Positions 34,905 through 44,192 of a DNA stretch of 64,000 bases are shown piece by piece. How positions within the stretch are numbered: the first letter of the stretch is position 1; each line of letters starts with the position of its first letter. A model generated the notes under the pieces. It saw only the letters and a program-made list of their open reading frames with translations. It had not been told where the DNA came from and searched no databases. Source of the DNA: Orlajensenia flava (GTDB taxonomy: Bacteria; Actinomycetota; Actinomycetes; Actinomycetales; Microbacteriaceae); NCBI RefSeq assembly GCF_004801905.1, contig NZ_SSSN01000002.1, positions 124,001 through 188,000 on the forward strand. The letters run 5' to 3'. The translations under genes were made by a program, and so were the position numbers.

Positions 34905-36353
34905 TCAGTGGGTGTCGACAGACTCGATCTCGCTGCGATCTCCCGACCACAGCGTGTGGAAGGTGCCCTCCTTATCGACGCGCTTGTACGTGTGCGCGCC
35001 GAAGAAGTCGCGCTGCGCCTGGATGAGCGCGGCCGGAAGGCGGTCGGCCCGCAGTCCGTCGTAGTAGGCCAGGCTCGAGGAGAATGCCGGGGAGGGGATG
35101 CCCGCCTGCGCCGCGGTTGCGACCACCCGGCGCCAGGCCTCCTGGGTGCGGCCGAGCGCTTCCGCGAAGTACGGTGCGGCGGCGAGCAGGGTGAGGTCGG
35201 CGTCGTCGGCGTACGCCTCGGTGATGCGGTTGAGGAAGCGGGCGCGGATGATGCAGCCGCCCCGCCAGATCGCCGCGATGTCGCCCTTCTTGATGTCCCA
35301 GCCGTACTGAGCGGCACCGGCCACGATCTCGTCGAAACCCTGCGAGTAGGCGATGATCTTCGACGCGTAGAGGGCGTCGCGCACGTCGGAGATGAAGGCG
35401 TCGGGGTCGTCGACCGTCCAGGCCTCCGACGGTCCGGGAAGGTCGGAGGCTGCGGCGCGCTGGGCCGGCTTGCTCGAGAGCGAACGGGCGAACACGGCCT
35501 CGGCGATGCCCGAGACGGGGATGCCGAGGTCGAGCGCGGTCTGCACGGTCCATGCGCCGGTGCCCTTGGCGCCGGCCTGGTCGAGGATGACGTCGACGAG
35601 CGGCTTTCGGGTGTCGGCGTCGACCTGGCGGAGCACCTCGGCGGTGATCTCGATGAGGTAGCTCTCGAGCTCTCCCGTGTTCCAGTCGGCGAAGACGTCG
35701 GCGATCTCGGCGGGCGACTTGTCGGTTCCGCGACGGATGAGGTCGTACGCCTCGCCGATGAGCTGCATGTCGGCGTACTCGATGCCGTTGTGGACCATCT
35801 TCACGAAGTGGCCGGCGCCGTCGTGGCCGACGTGCGTGACGCAGGGCTCTCCCTCGGCGATCGCGGCGATGGACCTGAGGATGGGGCCGAGGGTCACCCA
35901 GGACTCGTCCGACCCGCCGGGCATGATGGATGGACCGTTGAGGGCACCTTCCTCGCCGCCCGAGATGCCGGCGCCCACGAAGTTGATTCCCGTCTCGCGC
36001 ACGGCCTTCTCTCGGCGGATGGTGTCGGTGAAGAGGGCGTTTCCGCCGTCGACGATGATGTCGCCGGGCTCGAAGACCTCCGTGAGCGAGGTGATCACCG
36101 CATCCGTTCCCGCGCCGGCCTTGACCATGATGATCGCGGTGCGCGGCTTGCTGAGGGAGGCCGCGAATGCCTCATAGTCAGATGCGGGAACGAATCCCGC
36201 CTCGGGGTGCTCGCCGATGAGGGTCTCGGTCTTGTCATAGTGGCGATTGAAGACGGCTACCGTGTTGCCCTCGCGACTGGCCAGGTTGCGTGCGAGGTTC
36301 GATCCCATCACCGCGAGCCCGACGACACCGATGTTCGCTGTTGCCTCAGTCAT
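34905..36353 (-). CDS. gnd: 6-phosphogluconate dehydrogenase, decarboxylating (NADP+)
   Basis: 482 residues, the length of the long (GndA-type) form. NIGVVGLAVMGSNLARNLAS and FNRHYDKTETL are the NADP Rossmann motif. GISGGEEGALNGPSIMPGG, HFVKMVHNGIEYADMQLIGE and the C-terminal AQRDFFGAHTYKRVD are catalytic regions. It makes ribulose-5-phosphate and NADPH in the pentose phosphate pathway. May be cotranscribed with the DUF202 genes behind it. Confidence 0.95.
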   Translation of the reverse strand: MTEATANIGVVGLAVMGSNLARNLASREGNTVAVFNRHYDKTETLIGEHPEAGFVPASDYEAFAASLSKPRTAIIMVKAGAGTDAVITSLTEVFEPGDIIVDGGNALFTDTIRREKAVRETGINFVGAGISGGEEGALNGPSIMPGGSDESWVTLGPILRSIAAIAEGEPCVTHVGHDGAGHFVKMVHNGIEYADMQLIGEAYDLIRRGTDKSPAEIADVFADWNTGELESYLIEITAEVLRQVDADTRKPLVDVILDQAGAKGTGAWTVQTALDLGIPVSGIAEAVFARSLSSKPAQRAAASDLPGPSEAWTVDDPDAFISDVRDALYASKIIAYSQGFDEIVAGAAQYGWDIKKGDIAAIWRGGCIIRARFLNRITEAYADDADLTLLAAAPYFAEALGRTQEAWRRVVATAAQAGIPSPAFSSSLAYYDGLRADRLPAALIQAQRDFFGAHTYKRVDKEGTFHTLWSGDRSEIESVDTH

Positions 36354-36637
36354 TGCGCACCCTTCGTAGACGTGGTTTCCAGCCTAGGACGTGCGCGGCA
36401 CCCGTCAATCGGCTGCTCGACGGGAGCATGCACGACTGGTGACCGGTGCCCCGCGCCCCTGCTAGACTCCATAGCTGGACTTCGGCGAGGGATCCTTTCG
36501 TGCTGCGCAAGCGGCCGGCGGGGTCCGTGATCGACGCGGTGGATGTGCTGTGACGGCTTTTCCTCACGCTGACATGCGTTCGAGTTGAACAACAGACAAC
36601 GATCTGGGCCCACAGAGCCCGCAAGGAGATACTGAAC
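36354..36637. promoter_or_regulatory. intergenic region: rplY promoter and long leader
   Basis: 284 bp between the divergent gnd and rplY. TAGACT (36463-36468) is a good -10, leaving a leader of about 165 nt before the rplY ATG, unusual in a window where many genes lack leaders. AAGGAGAT precedes the ATG. The leader could hold an autoregulatory site (L25 binds 5S rRNA), but I see no recognised motif. Confidence 0.4.
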
Positions 36638-37282
36638 ATGGCTGACGCCAAGAAGAAGGACGACAACAAGGTCGTCGCCGAGGCACGCGAGTCCTTCGGC
36701 AAGGGCGCTGCCCGCAAGATCCGTGCCGCGGGCAAGATCCCCGCCGTCATCTACGGCCACGGCAGCGAGCCCCGCCACGTGACCCTGCCTGCGCACCAGG
36801 TCGGCCTCATCCTGCGCAAGGCCAATGCCCTGCTCGACCTCGACGTCGACGGCAAGGGCGAGCTCGTCCTGGTCAAGGACGTGCAGAAGGACCCCGTTCG
36901 CCAGATCATCGAGCACATCGACCTCATCGTCGTCAAGAAGGGCGAGAAGGTCGTCGTCGAGATCCCCGTGCACCTGACGGGCGAGTCGTTCGCCGGCACC
37001 ATTGCCGACCTCGATGCCAAGACACTGCAGCTCGAGGTCGAGGCCACCCACATCCCCGAGAACGTCGTCGTCGACGTCGAGGGCCTGGAGGAGGGCACCC
37101 AGATCCTCGCCGGAGCGATCGAGCTTCCCCGTGGCGCGACGCTGCTCATCGACGCCGACACGCTCGTCGTCAACGTGCACGTGCCCCAGAAGGTCGACCT
37201 GCCCGAGGAGGGCGAGGAGGCCGCCGAGGCCGAGGCCGAAGAGGGCACTGAGGAGACCACGTCCGACGAGGCCGCCGAGTAA
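36638..37282 (+). CDS. rplY: 50S ribosomal protein L25 / general stress protein Ctc
   Basis: 214 residues: N-terminal 5S-rRNA-binding domain ([33 protein letters not shown]) and C-terminal TL5/CTC domain ([19 protein letters not shown]), then an acidic Glu-rich tail (~192-214). It belongs to the longer CTC type rather than the ~95-residue E. coli form. pth follows 24 bp later, as in other actinobacteria. Confidence 0.95.
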   Translation: MADAKKKDDNKVVAEARESFGKGAARKIRAAGKIPAVIYGHGSEPRHVTLPAHQVGLILRKANALLDLDVDGKGELVLVKDVQKDPVRQIIEHIDLIVVKKGEKVVVEIPVHLTGESFAGTIADLDAKTLQLEVEATHIPENVVVDVEGLEEGTQILAGAIELPRGATLLIDADTLVVNVHVPQKVDLPEEGEEAAEAEAEEGTEETTSDEAAE

Positions 37283-37305
37283 TCATCTTCGGCATCCGTC
37301 GCACC

Positions 37306-37896
37306 GTGTCAGCAGACACGAACACCTGGTTGGTAGCCGGGCTCGGGAACCCCGGGCCCGGCTACTCCGGCAACAGGCACAACGTCGGGCAGATGGTGCT
37401 CGACGAGCTCGCCGCTCGTATCCAGGCGCGGTTCAAGACCCACAAGGCGAACGCCCTCGTCGCCGAGGGGTGGCTCTCGCCCGGCGGCCCGAAGCTCATC
37501 CTCGCCAAGCCCGGCACCTACATGAACCTGTCGGGCAAGCCCGTCGCCGCGCTGGCGAAGTTCTACGGCATCGCACCTGATCGCATCATCGTCATCCACG
37601 ACGAGCTCGACGTACCGTTCGACACCGTGCGGCTCAAGCAGGGCGGCGGTCACGGCGGACACAACGGACTGCGCGACATCCTCGCCGCACTCGGCTCAGC
37701 CGACTTCGTGCGCGTCCGTGTGGGCGTCGGGCGCCCGCCGGGCCGTCAGGACGCCGCCGACTTCGTGTTGAAGGACTTCTCGAGCGTCGAGAAGGCGTCC
37801 CTTCCCATCCTGCTGACGGATGCCGCAGACGCCGTCGAACTGATCGTGACCGACGGGCTCAACGCTGCCCAGCAGCGGTACCACTCGCCGGCCTGA
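37306..37896 (+). CDS. pth: peptidyl-tRNA hydrolase
   Basis: 196 residues from [22 protein letters not shown] contains the catalytic His; [24 protein letters not shown] and [13 protein letters not shown] complete the active site. It recycles peptidyl-tRNA dropped by ribosomes. No good Shine-Dalgarno at the GTG; probably coupled to rplY. Confidence 0.95.
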   Translation: MSADTNTWLVAGLGNPGPGYSGNRHNVGQMVLDELAARIQARFKTHKANALVAEGWLSPGGPKLILAKPGTYMNLSGKPVAALAKFYGIAPDRIIVIHDELDVPFDTVRLKQGGGHGGHNGLRDILAALGSADFVRVRVGVGRPPGRQDAADFVLKDFSSVEKASLPILLTDAADAVELIVTDGLNAAQQRYHSPA

Positions 37897-37930
37897 GCGC
37901 CCTGGGATAGCACGTCAGCCAGCGAATGCG

Positions 37931-38461
37931 TCAGCGGCCGGCGGGAATGACCGTCGCGGCGATCGTGATGGAGAAGGCCAGGTACGACAGCAGTGGTGCG
38001 AGCGCCGCGATGACGATCGCCGCGATCCCGAAGCCACGGCCGCGGTGCTTCACGACGGCCACGATGCCCTGGACGATCGCCCAGATGCCCAAGGCTGTGC
38101 CGAGAGCGACGTGGATGATCGCGGCGAGAGCGAACATGCCGCCCCCGGTCGTAACGCTCCCCGGGACAGCTCGCCCGTTCTCGATCACCACGGCCGCGGA
38201 GAGCCCCTGGCCGATGAACGCGGCCGCGATCACGGACAGCACGAACACCGTCACCGCCACGATGAACGCGACGGCGCCGAGTCGACGCGACGGCGTGCTC
38301 TCCTGCCACGAGTAGGGCATGGCCGGGGGAGCGGCGAACGTCGCCGGAGCGTCGACGGCCGTCGCAGTGAGCCCCGGCACCAGGCCGGGGCTCAGCGAGG
38401 GCACTGCGAAACGTGATGCTGCGGCGTATCCGTCACCGTCGGTCGGTGGCAGGTTCGTCAT
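37931..38461 (-). CDS. DUF4190-like small membrane protein
   Basis: 176 residues. A Pro/Ala-rich cytoplasmic first ~55 residues, then four hydrophobic segments (LGAVAFIVAVTVFVLSVIAA, GGGMFALAAIIHVALGTALG, FGIAAIVIAALAPLLSYLAF). Resembles actinobacterial proteins with an N-terminal low-complexity region and DUF4190-type helices. Function unknown. It reads toward pth and diverges from mfd. Confidence 0.65.
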   Translation of the reverse strand: MTNLPPTDGDGYAAASRFAVPSLSPGLVPGLTATAVDAPATFAAPPAMPYSWQESTPSRRLGAVAFIVAVTVFVLSVIAAAFIGQGLSAAVVIENGRAVPGSVTTGGGMFALAAIIHVALGTALGIWAIVQGIVAVVKHRGRGFGIAAIVIAALAPLLSYLAFSITIAATVIPAGR

Positions 38462-38586
38462 GTGATCGCCTTCGTCGTAGGGAACTGGGCATCGCCAACA
38501 TTAGAGAACGCTGTGAGTCCACTGCCCGTCCCAGTACGGGTGATTCCCGTCCGGGGTACGCGCGCCTCAGTGTCGGAGCGGGCCCG

Positions 38587-38592
38587 TAGACT
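38587..38592 (+). promoter_or_regulatory. -10 element of mfd (leaderless start)
   Basis: TAGACT with 6 nt to GTG 38599. The same hexamer occurs before rplY, eno and the 62.6-kb permease. Confidence 0.5.
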
Positions 38593-38598
38593 TGCACG

Positions 38599-41500
38599 GT
38601 GATGCTGCAGGGCCTGATTTCCGCGCTCTCGCGCGCCTCCACCGTTGAAACCGCGTTGTCCTCAGCGCGCCGCGACGCCGATTTCTCGCTCGCCGAGGGA
38701 GCATCCGCGCCCCTTCTCGCGGCACTGCTGAATCAGCGGGCGCTGACCAGCGGAGCGCCGTGCGCGCTGGTGGTGACGGCCACGAGCCGAGAGGCCGAGT
38801 CGCTCGAACAGAGCCTGTGCGCCTACCTGCCGTCGGCCGAGGTGCTCGACTTCCCCGCCTGGGAGACGCTGCCGCACGAACGACTGAGTCCCAGTGCCGA
38901 GATCGTCGGCCGGCGCATCGACACGCTGCAGCGACTCCGAGCGTGGACCGAGACGGATGCGGCCTCGCGGCCGGCGATGATCGTCGTCGCGTCCGTGCGG
39001 GCGGCCCTGCAGCCGTTGGCCGACAACCTCGCCGATCGCGGACCCGTCACGCTCGAAGCGGGCGGGCGGGGTCACGACCTCAGCGCCATCGCGGTGCAGT
39101 TGATCGAGCTCGCCTACTCCCGGGTCGACATGGTGACGCGGCGAGGCGAGTTCGCCGTGCGCGGCGGCATCCTCGACGTCTTCCCGCCGGTGGCCGATCA
39201 CGCCTATCGCGTCGACTTCTTCGGCGACGAGGTGGAGCAGGTGCGGGCGTTCTCCGTCGCCGACCAGCGTTCGCTGCCAGAACCCATCGCATCCGTCAGC
39301 CTCACCGCCAGCCGGGAGATGCTCATCAGCGACTCGGTGCGCCAGCGCGCCGCCGAGATGCAGCACGAGTTCCCCAGCCTCGCGCAGATGCTCGCGAAGA
39401 TCGCCGAGGGAATCCCCGTGGAGGGGATGGAGTCACTCGCCCCCGCGCTCGTCGATCGCTTGGTGCCGCTCACCCACTATCTGCCCGACGGCGCGGCCAT
39501 CGCCGTCATGTCTCCCGAGCGGGTCTCCAGCCGTGCTGCGAGCCTCGCCGAGACCAACCGCGAGTTCCTCGCCGCGGCGTGGAGTGCTGCGACGGCGGGA
39601 GCCGAGGCGCCCATCGACCTGGACTCCGGTGACTTCCTCACGCTCGGCGACCTGCGCGATGCCTCGCGTTTCTCTGCGCCTGGCCAGCCGGCCCCCGATC
39701 ATCCGTGGTGGACCTTCTCCTCGTTCGATGCGGGAGATGCCGACGTCGAGGACTACCTCCGGGTTCCCGCCACCGCGGTCCCGAGCTTCTCCGGGAACGT
39801 CGACGGCGCCCTCGACCACGTCGCAGGCCGACTGGCCGATGGCTGGTCGCTCGCCATCGCGGCCGCCGGGCACGGCCTCGTCGAGCGCGCCCGCGATGTT
39901 CTTGCGGAGCGCGGCCTGGCCGGCCGGGTCGCCGACGAGTTCCCCGCCGACCCCGAGCCCGGTGTCGCCTACCTCATCCAGGCCGGCGTCGCCCGCGGCT
40001 TCGAGCTCGCGGAGGCAGGGCTCGGTCTCATCAGCGAGAGCGAGTTCTATGGACGTTCCGCCGGCTATGCCGCGGGGGGAGTCAAGAAGCTCGCCAGCCG
40101 GCGCAAGAACGTCGTCGACCCGATGCAATTGCGCAGCGGGGACTACGTCGTGCACCAGACCCACGGCATCGCGCGCTTCGTCGAGATGACCCAGCGCACG
40201 GTCGCGGCCGGAGCCCGCCCGACCGGCCCGAGTCGCACAGCGGGCATCGCCCAGCAGCCCACCATCGTGCGCGAGTACCTCGTGCTCGAGTACGCGCCGT
40301 CCAAGCGCGGGCAAGCCGGCGATCGACTTTACGTGCCGACCGACCAGCTCGACCTGCTCACCCGTTACGTGGGCGGTGAGGCCCCCTCGCTGTCGAAGAT
40401 GGGCGGCAGCGACTGGTCGTCTGCGAAGAGCAAGGCACGCAAGGCGGTCCGCGACATCGCGGTCGAACTGGTCAAGCTGTACTCGGCCCGGATGGCGTCG
40501 CGCGGTCACGCCTTCGGGCCCGACACGGCGTGGCAGCGCGAACTCGAGGAGGCCTTCCCCTTCGTCGAGACGCCCGACCAGGTGCAGACCATCGACGAGG
40601 TCAAAGCCGACATGGAGCGTCCCATCCCGATGGATCGGCTGCTTTCGGGCGACGTCGGCTTCGGCAAGACCGAGGTGGCCGTGCGCGCCGCGTTCAAGGC
40701 TGTGCAGGACGGCAAGCAGGTGGCCATGCTGGTGCCGACCACCCTCCTCGTCAAACAGCACGTCGAGACGTTCCAGGAGCGCTTCGCGGGCTTCCCCATC
40801 CACCTGCGTGCGCTCAGCCGGTTCCAGAGCGATCGCGAGGCGCGCGAGACTGTGGCGGGTCTCGCTGACGGCACGGTCGACGTCGTCATCGGCACGCACC
40901 GCATCCTCGCCGACAATGTCGTCTTCAAGGACCTCGGCCTGGTCATCATCGACGAGGAGCAGCGCTTCGGCGTCGAGCACAAGGACCGGCTCAAGAAGCT
41001 GCGCACCAACGTCGACTTCCTCGCGATGAGCGCCACCCCCATCCCGCGCACGCTCGAGATGGCGGTCACCGGCATCCGCGAGATGTCGACGCTCGCGACG
41101 GCGCCCGAGGATCGGCACCCCATCCTCACGTTCGTCGGCCCCTACAGCGAGAAGCAGGTAGGCGCCGCCATCCGTCGCGAGTTGCTGCGCGAGGGCCAGG
41201 TCTTCTTCGTGCACAACCGGGTCTCATCGATCAACCGGGTCGCCGCCCAGCTGGCCGAGCTCGTGCCCGAGGCGCGCATCGCCGTCGCCCACGGCAAGCT
41301 GCCCGAGAGCGTGCTCGAGCAGATCGTGGTGGACTTCTGGGAGCGCAAGTTCGACGTGCTCGTCTCGACGACCATCATCGAGACCGGCCTCGACATCGCC
41401 AACGCGAACACCATCATCATCGACCGCGCCGACAAGTACGGCCTGAGCCAGCTCCACCAGCTGCGCGGACGCGTCGGCCGCGGCCGCGAGCGGGCCTACG

Positions 41501-42249
41501 CCTACTTCCTCTACGACGAGAACACCCCGCTGAGCGAGACCGCGCACGACCGCCTGTCGACGATCGCGGCAAACAACGAGCTCGGCGCCGGCATGCAGGT
41601 GGCGCTCAAGGATCTCGAGATCCGCGGTGCCGGCAACCTGCTCGGTGGCGAGCAGGCCGGCCACATCGCCGGTGTCGGGTTCGACCTCTACTTGCGCATG
41701 ATCGGCGAGGCGGTCTCGACGTTCCGGGGCGACGTCGCCGAGGGGCAGACCGAGCTGCGGCTCGAGCTTCCCGTCGACGCCCACATCCCCGAGGACTACG
41801 TCGACAGCGAGCGGTTGCGGCTCGAGGCCTACCAGAAGCTGTCGACCGCATCGTCGCCCGCCGCGAAGGACGAGTCCATCGACCTCGTGCTCGAGGAGCT
41901 CACCGATCGCTACGGTGAGCCGCCTCAGCCCGTCCTCACACTCATCGCCGTGTCGCGCCTGCGCCGTCGTGCGCAGCGCGCCGGCCTCGGGGACGTCGTC
42001 GCCATGGGATCGAACCTGCGTGTCGCGCCCGCGACGTTGCCCGACTCGATGCAGGTGCGGCTGCAGCGGATGTACCCGGGCTCGCGATACGTCACGCAAA
42101 ACGGCTCCATCTCCATCCCGCTACCCTCGTCGCACGGAGAGGTGCTGGCCGACGCCGAGCTGATCGCGTGGGTCACCCAGCTGCTGACGGCGCTGTTCCC
42201 GGAGTCCGTTCCCGCGCCTGCCGACGATAGTGCCGAGCGCGCCAGCTGA
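38599..42249 (+). CDS. mfd: transcription-repair coupling factor
   Basis: 1216 residues. UvrB-homology N-terminus (LDFPAWETLPHERLSP, RRGEFAVRGGILDVFP), RNA polymerase-interacting CarD-like domain (RSGDYVVHQTHGIARFVEM), RecG-like translocase with Walker A SGDVGFGKTEVAVRAAFK (~683) and IIDEEQRFGVEHKD, and the C-terminal TRCF domain. It removes stalled RNA polymerase and recruits UvrA. GTG 38599, directly followed by ATG 38602, matches the leaderless spacing. The last 77 bp overlap the convergent nhaA. Confidence 0.96.
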   Translation: MMLQGLISALSRASTVETALSSARRDADFSLAEGASAPLLAALLNQRALTSGAPCALVVTATSREAESLEQSLCAYLPSAEVLDFPAWETLPHERLSPSAEIVGRRIDTLQRLRAWTETDAASRPAMIVVASVRAALQPLADNLADRGPVTLEAGGRGHDLSAIAVQLIELAYSRVDMVTRRGEFAVRGGILDVFPPVADHAYRVDFFGDEVEQVRAFSVADQRSLPEPIASVSLTASREMLISDSVRQRAAEMQHEFPSLAQMLAKIAEGIPVEGMESLAPALVDRLVPLTHYLPDGAAIAVMSPERVSSRAASLAETNREFLAAAWSAATAGAEAPIDLDSGDFLTLGDLRDASRFSAPGQPAPDHPWWTFSSFDAGDADVEDYLRVPATAVPSFSGNVDGALDHVAGRLADGWSLAIAAAGHGLVERARDVLAERGLAGRVADEFPADPEPGVAYLIQAGVARGFELAEAGLGLISESEFYGRSAGYAAGGVKKLASRRKNVVDPMQLRSGDYVVHQTHGIARFVEMTQRTVAAGARPTGPSRTAGIAQQPTIVREYLVLEYAPSKRGQAGDRLYVPTDQLDLLTRYVGGEAPSLSKMGGSDWSSAKSKARKAVRDIAVELVKLYSARMASRGHAFGPDTAWQRELEEAFPFVETPDQVQTIDEVKADMERPIPMDRLLSGDVGFGKTEVAVRAAFKAVQDGKQVAMLVPTTLLVKQHVETFQERFAGFPIHLRALSRFQSDREARETVAGLADGTVDVVIGTHRILADNVVFKDLGLVIIDEEQRFGVEHKDRLKKLRTNVDFLAMSATPIPRTLEMAVTGIREMSTLATAPEDRHPILTFVGPYSEKQVGAAIRRELLREGQVFFVHNRVSSINRVAAQLAELVPEARIAVAHGKLPESVLEQIVVDFWERKFDVLVSTTIIETGLDIANANTIIIDRADKYGLSQLHQLRGRVGRGRERAYAYFLYDENTPLSETAHDRLSTIAANNELGAGMQVALKDLEIRGAGNLLGGEQAGHIAGVGFDLYLRMIGEAVSTFRGDVAEGQTELRLELPVDAHIPEDYVDSERLRLEAYQKLSTASSPAAKDESIDLVLEELTDRYGEPPQPVLTLIAVSRLRRRAQRAGLGDVVAMGSNLRVAPATLPDSMQVRLQRMYPGSRYVTQNGSISIPLPSSHGEVLADAELIAWVTQLLTALFPESVPAPADDSAERAS

Positions 42250-43405
42250 CCACGCAGGCCGAGACCACGATCGCCACCCCGGAACCGAGGAGCACGGCGA
42301 GCGTTCCCTCATCGACGACGAGCGGATGCTCGCTGAATGCCAGCTCGTTCATGAGCAGCGACACGGTGAAGCCGACCCCTCCCAACGCGGCGACGGGCAG
42401 GAGATCGGGCCACCGGAGGGCACCCGGTCTGCCCCGGAAGATCGACGCGCCGATCAACCCACCCGCGGTGATGCCGACGAGCTTGCCGACGGGGAGTGCG
42501 ACGAGGATGGCCCAGAAGGCCGGGCTGAACTGCGCCGGAGCGACGGCGGGTATGACGACGAGCGCGGCGGAGAACGCGAAGACCGGCAGGATGAGACCGT
42601 TCGACCACGGCTCGAGCGCGTGCACGCTGCGCCCGCCGGGCCGTCGGGCGATGACGAAACCCAGCGCGACCCCAGCGATCGTCGCGTGCACACCGGACTG
42701 GTAGACGAAGAACCAGGCCAGCACGCCGAGCACGATCATCACCGCGATGAGCGGCCACTGCGGCCGGCGACGGAGCACCCACGGGGACCGCGGGCGCAGC
42801 AGTCGACTCACGGCGCCGAAGGCCGTGATGGCGATGGCGGCGGCGCCGATCCACGCGAACTGCACCCCAGCCGTGAAGAAGAAGGCGATGATGAGGATCG
42901 CCACGAGGTCATCGAGCACCGCGAGAGCCATCAGGAAGACCCGCACCCGGGTGGGCATCGCCGAGCCGAAGACGGCCAGGATGCCCAGCGCGAAGGCGAT
43001 GTCCGTCGCCGTCGGGATCGGCCATCCGGCGGCGAGATCCGTTCCGGCGGTCATGACGAGGTAGATCGCGGCGGGCACGACCACCCCGCCGAGGGCCGCG
43101 ATCGCGGGGAGGGATGCCTTGGCGAGCGAATTCAGCTCGCCGATGACGAGCTCGCGCCGCAGCTCGACGGCGACGATGAAGAAGAACACCGCCAGCAGGC
43201 CGTCGCTGATCAGGTGGCTGAGCGAGATGTCGAAGCCGATGGCCGGAACGGCGAAGTGCTCGTCCATCAGGTCGAGGACGGCCGGACCGACGGCCGTGTT
43301 GGCGACGACGAGCCCGATCACGGCCGCCAGCAGCAATAGCAGAGCGGCCACACGCTCGGAGCGGAACGGCGAGCGGCGGAGGTCATCCGTGTGTTGCATG
43401 GTCAT
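42173..43405 (-). CDS. nhaA: Na+/H+ antiporter NhaA
   Basis: 410 residues, about 12 transmembrane helices. The ion-binding site appears as ALAVLDDLVAILIIAFFF (tandem Asp), with PIPTATDIAFALGIL and LLPVAALGGVGFTVSLLMNE, all NhaA landmarks. It exchanges sodium for protons. The 3' end overlaps mfd by 77 bp in convergent orientation; the C-terminal tail (RQARERTPGTAPSAAG) in that overlap is low-complexity. Confidence 0.93.
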   Translation of the reverse strand: MTMQHTDDLRRSPFRSERVAALLLLLAAVIGLVVANTAVGPAVLDLMDEHFAVPAIGFDISLSHLISDGLLAVFFFIVAVELRRELVIGELNSLAKASLPAIAALGGVVVPAAIYLVMTAGTDLAAGWPIPTATDIAFALGILAVFGSAMPTRVRVFLMALAVLDDLVAILIIAFFFTAGVQFAWIGAAAIAITAFGAVSRLLRPRSPWVLRRRPQWPLIAVMIVLGVLAWFFVYQSGVHATIAGVALGFVIARRPGGRSVHALEPWSNGLILPVFAFSAALVVIPAVAPAQFSPAFWAILVALPVGKLVGITAGGLIGASIFRGRPGALRWPDLLPVAALGGVGFTVSLLMNELAFSEHPLVVDEGTLAVLLGSGVAIVVSACVVSWRARHYRRQARERTPGTAPSAAG

Positions 43406-43501
43406 CGGCTGGTCTCCACGGTCGGTTCAGGGTCAGAGCGCACATCAGCGCTCGCCGACCAGTCTTCCCGGCGCACCTGCGACCACTGTATCGGTCACGC
43501 A

Positions 43502-43507
43502 TACCAT
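43502..43507 (+). promoter_or_regulatory. -10 element of mazG (leaderless start)
   Basis: TACCAT with 6 nt to the ATG at 43514. Confidence 0.45.
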
Positions 43508-43513
43508 GAGCGG

Positions 43514-44185
43514 ATGACCGACAGTGCGGAAGCAGCCACACCGATTCACCCCGAGCTCGAGGAGCTCGTGCGCACTGTCGCGCTGCTGCGCGCGCCCGGA
43601 GGGTGCCCATGGGACGCCGAGCAGACGCATGAATCGCTCGTGCGCTACCTCGTCGAGGAGACCCACGAGCTCATCGACGCCATCGAAGCGGGCGATCGCG
43701 CCGAGATGATCGAAGAGCTGGGCGACGTGCTCTACCAGGTGCTCTTCCACGCCGACCTGGCCGCCCACACCGCGGGCGAGGACTTCACGATCGAGGATGT
43801 CGCCGCCCACATGACGGCCAAGATGGTCGGTCGGCATCCGCATGTCTTCGGTGATCGTCAGGCTGCGACGGCAGAGGATGTCGTCGCGTTCTGGGACGAG
43901 CTGAAGGCCGATGAGAAGCCGCATCGAACCAGCGTGCTCGATGGGGTTCCGCAGGGAATGCCGGCTCTGGCGTTGGCGGACAAGACCCTGGGCAAGGCCG
44001 CCAAGGTCGGCGTCACCCGCATGGATGCGACGACGATCGTCTTCGAGGATGAGGATGCGCTCGGCGAGCACCTGCTGCTGCTGGTCTCCGCGGCCCGCGA
44101 CCGCGGGCAGGACCCTGAGCGCGCCCTGCGCGCCGCCATCCGCTCCCTTCGCGATGACGTCCACGCCGCCGAAGCAGGAGCCTGA
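43514..44185 (+). CDS. mazG: nucleoside triphosphate pyrophosphohydrolase MazG
   Basis: 223 residues. LLRAPGGCPWDAEQTHESLV and the metal-binding EETHELIDAIEAGD plus EELGDVLYQVLFHADLA define the all-alpha NTP pyrophosphohydrolase. It clears non-canonical NTPs. It lies between mfd and eno as in M. tuberculosis, with nhaA, an ABC transporter and hisS inserted around it. Confidence 0.93.
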   Translation: MTDSAEAATPIHPELEELVRTVALLRAPGGCPWDAEQTHESLVRYLVEETHELIDAIEAGDRAEMIEELGDVLYQVLFHADLAAHTAGEDFTIEDVAAHMTAKMVGRHPHVFGDRQAATAEDVVAFWDELKADEKPHRTSVLDGVPQGMPALALADKTLGKAAKVGVTRMDATTIVFEDEDALGEHLLLLVSAARDRGQDPERALRAAIRSLRDDVHAAEAGA

Positions 44186-44192
44186 GCTCGCG

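Noticed and set aside
39433-41214. 593-codon minus-strand frame inside mfd
   Set aside because: Antisense shadow of GC-rich codons; composition lacks any domain, and mfd is certain on the other strand.
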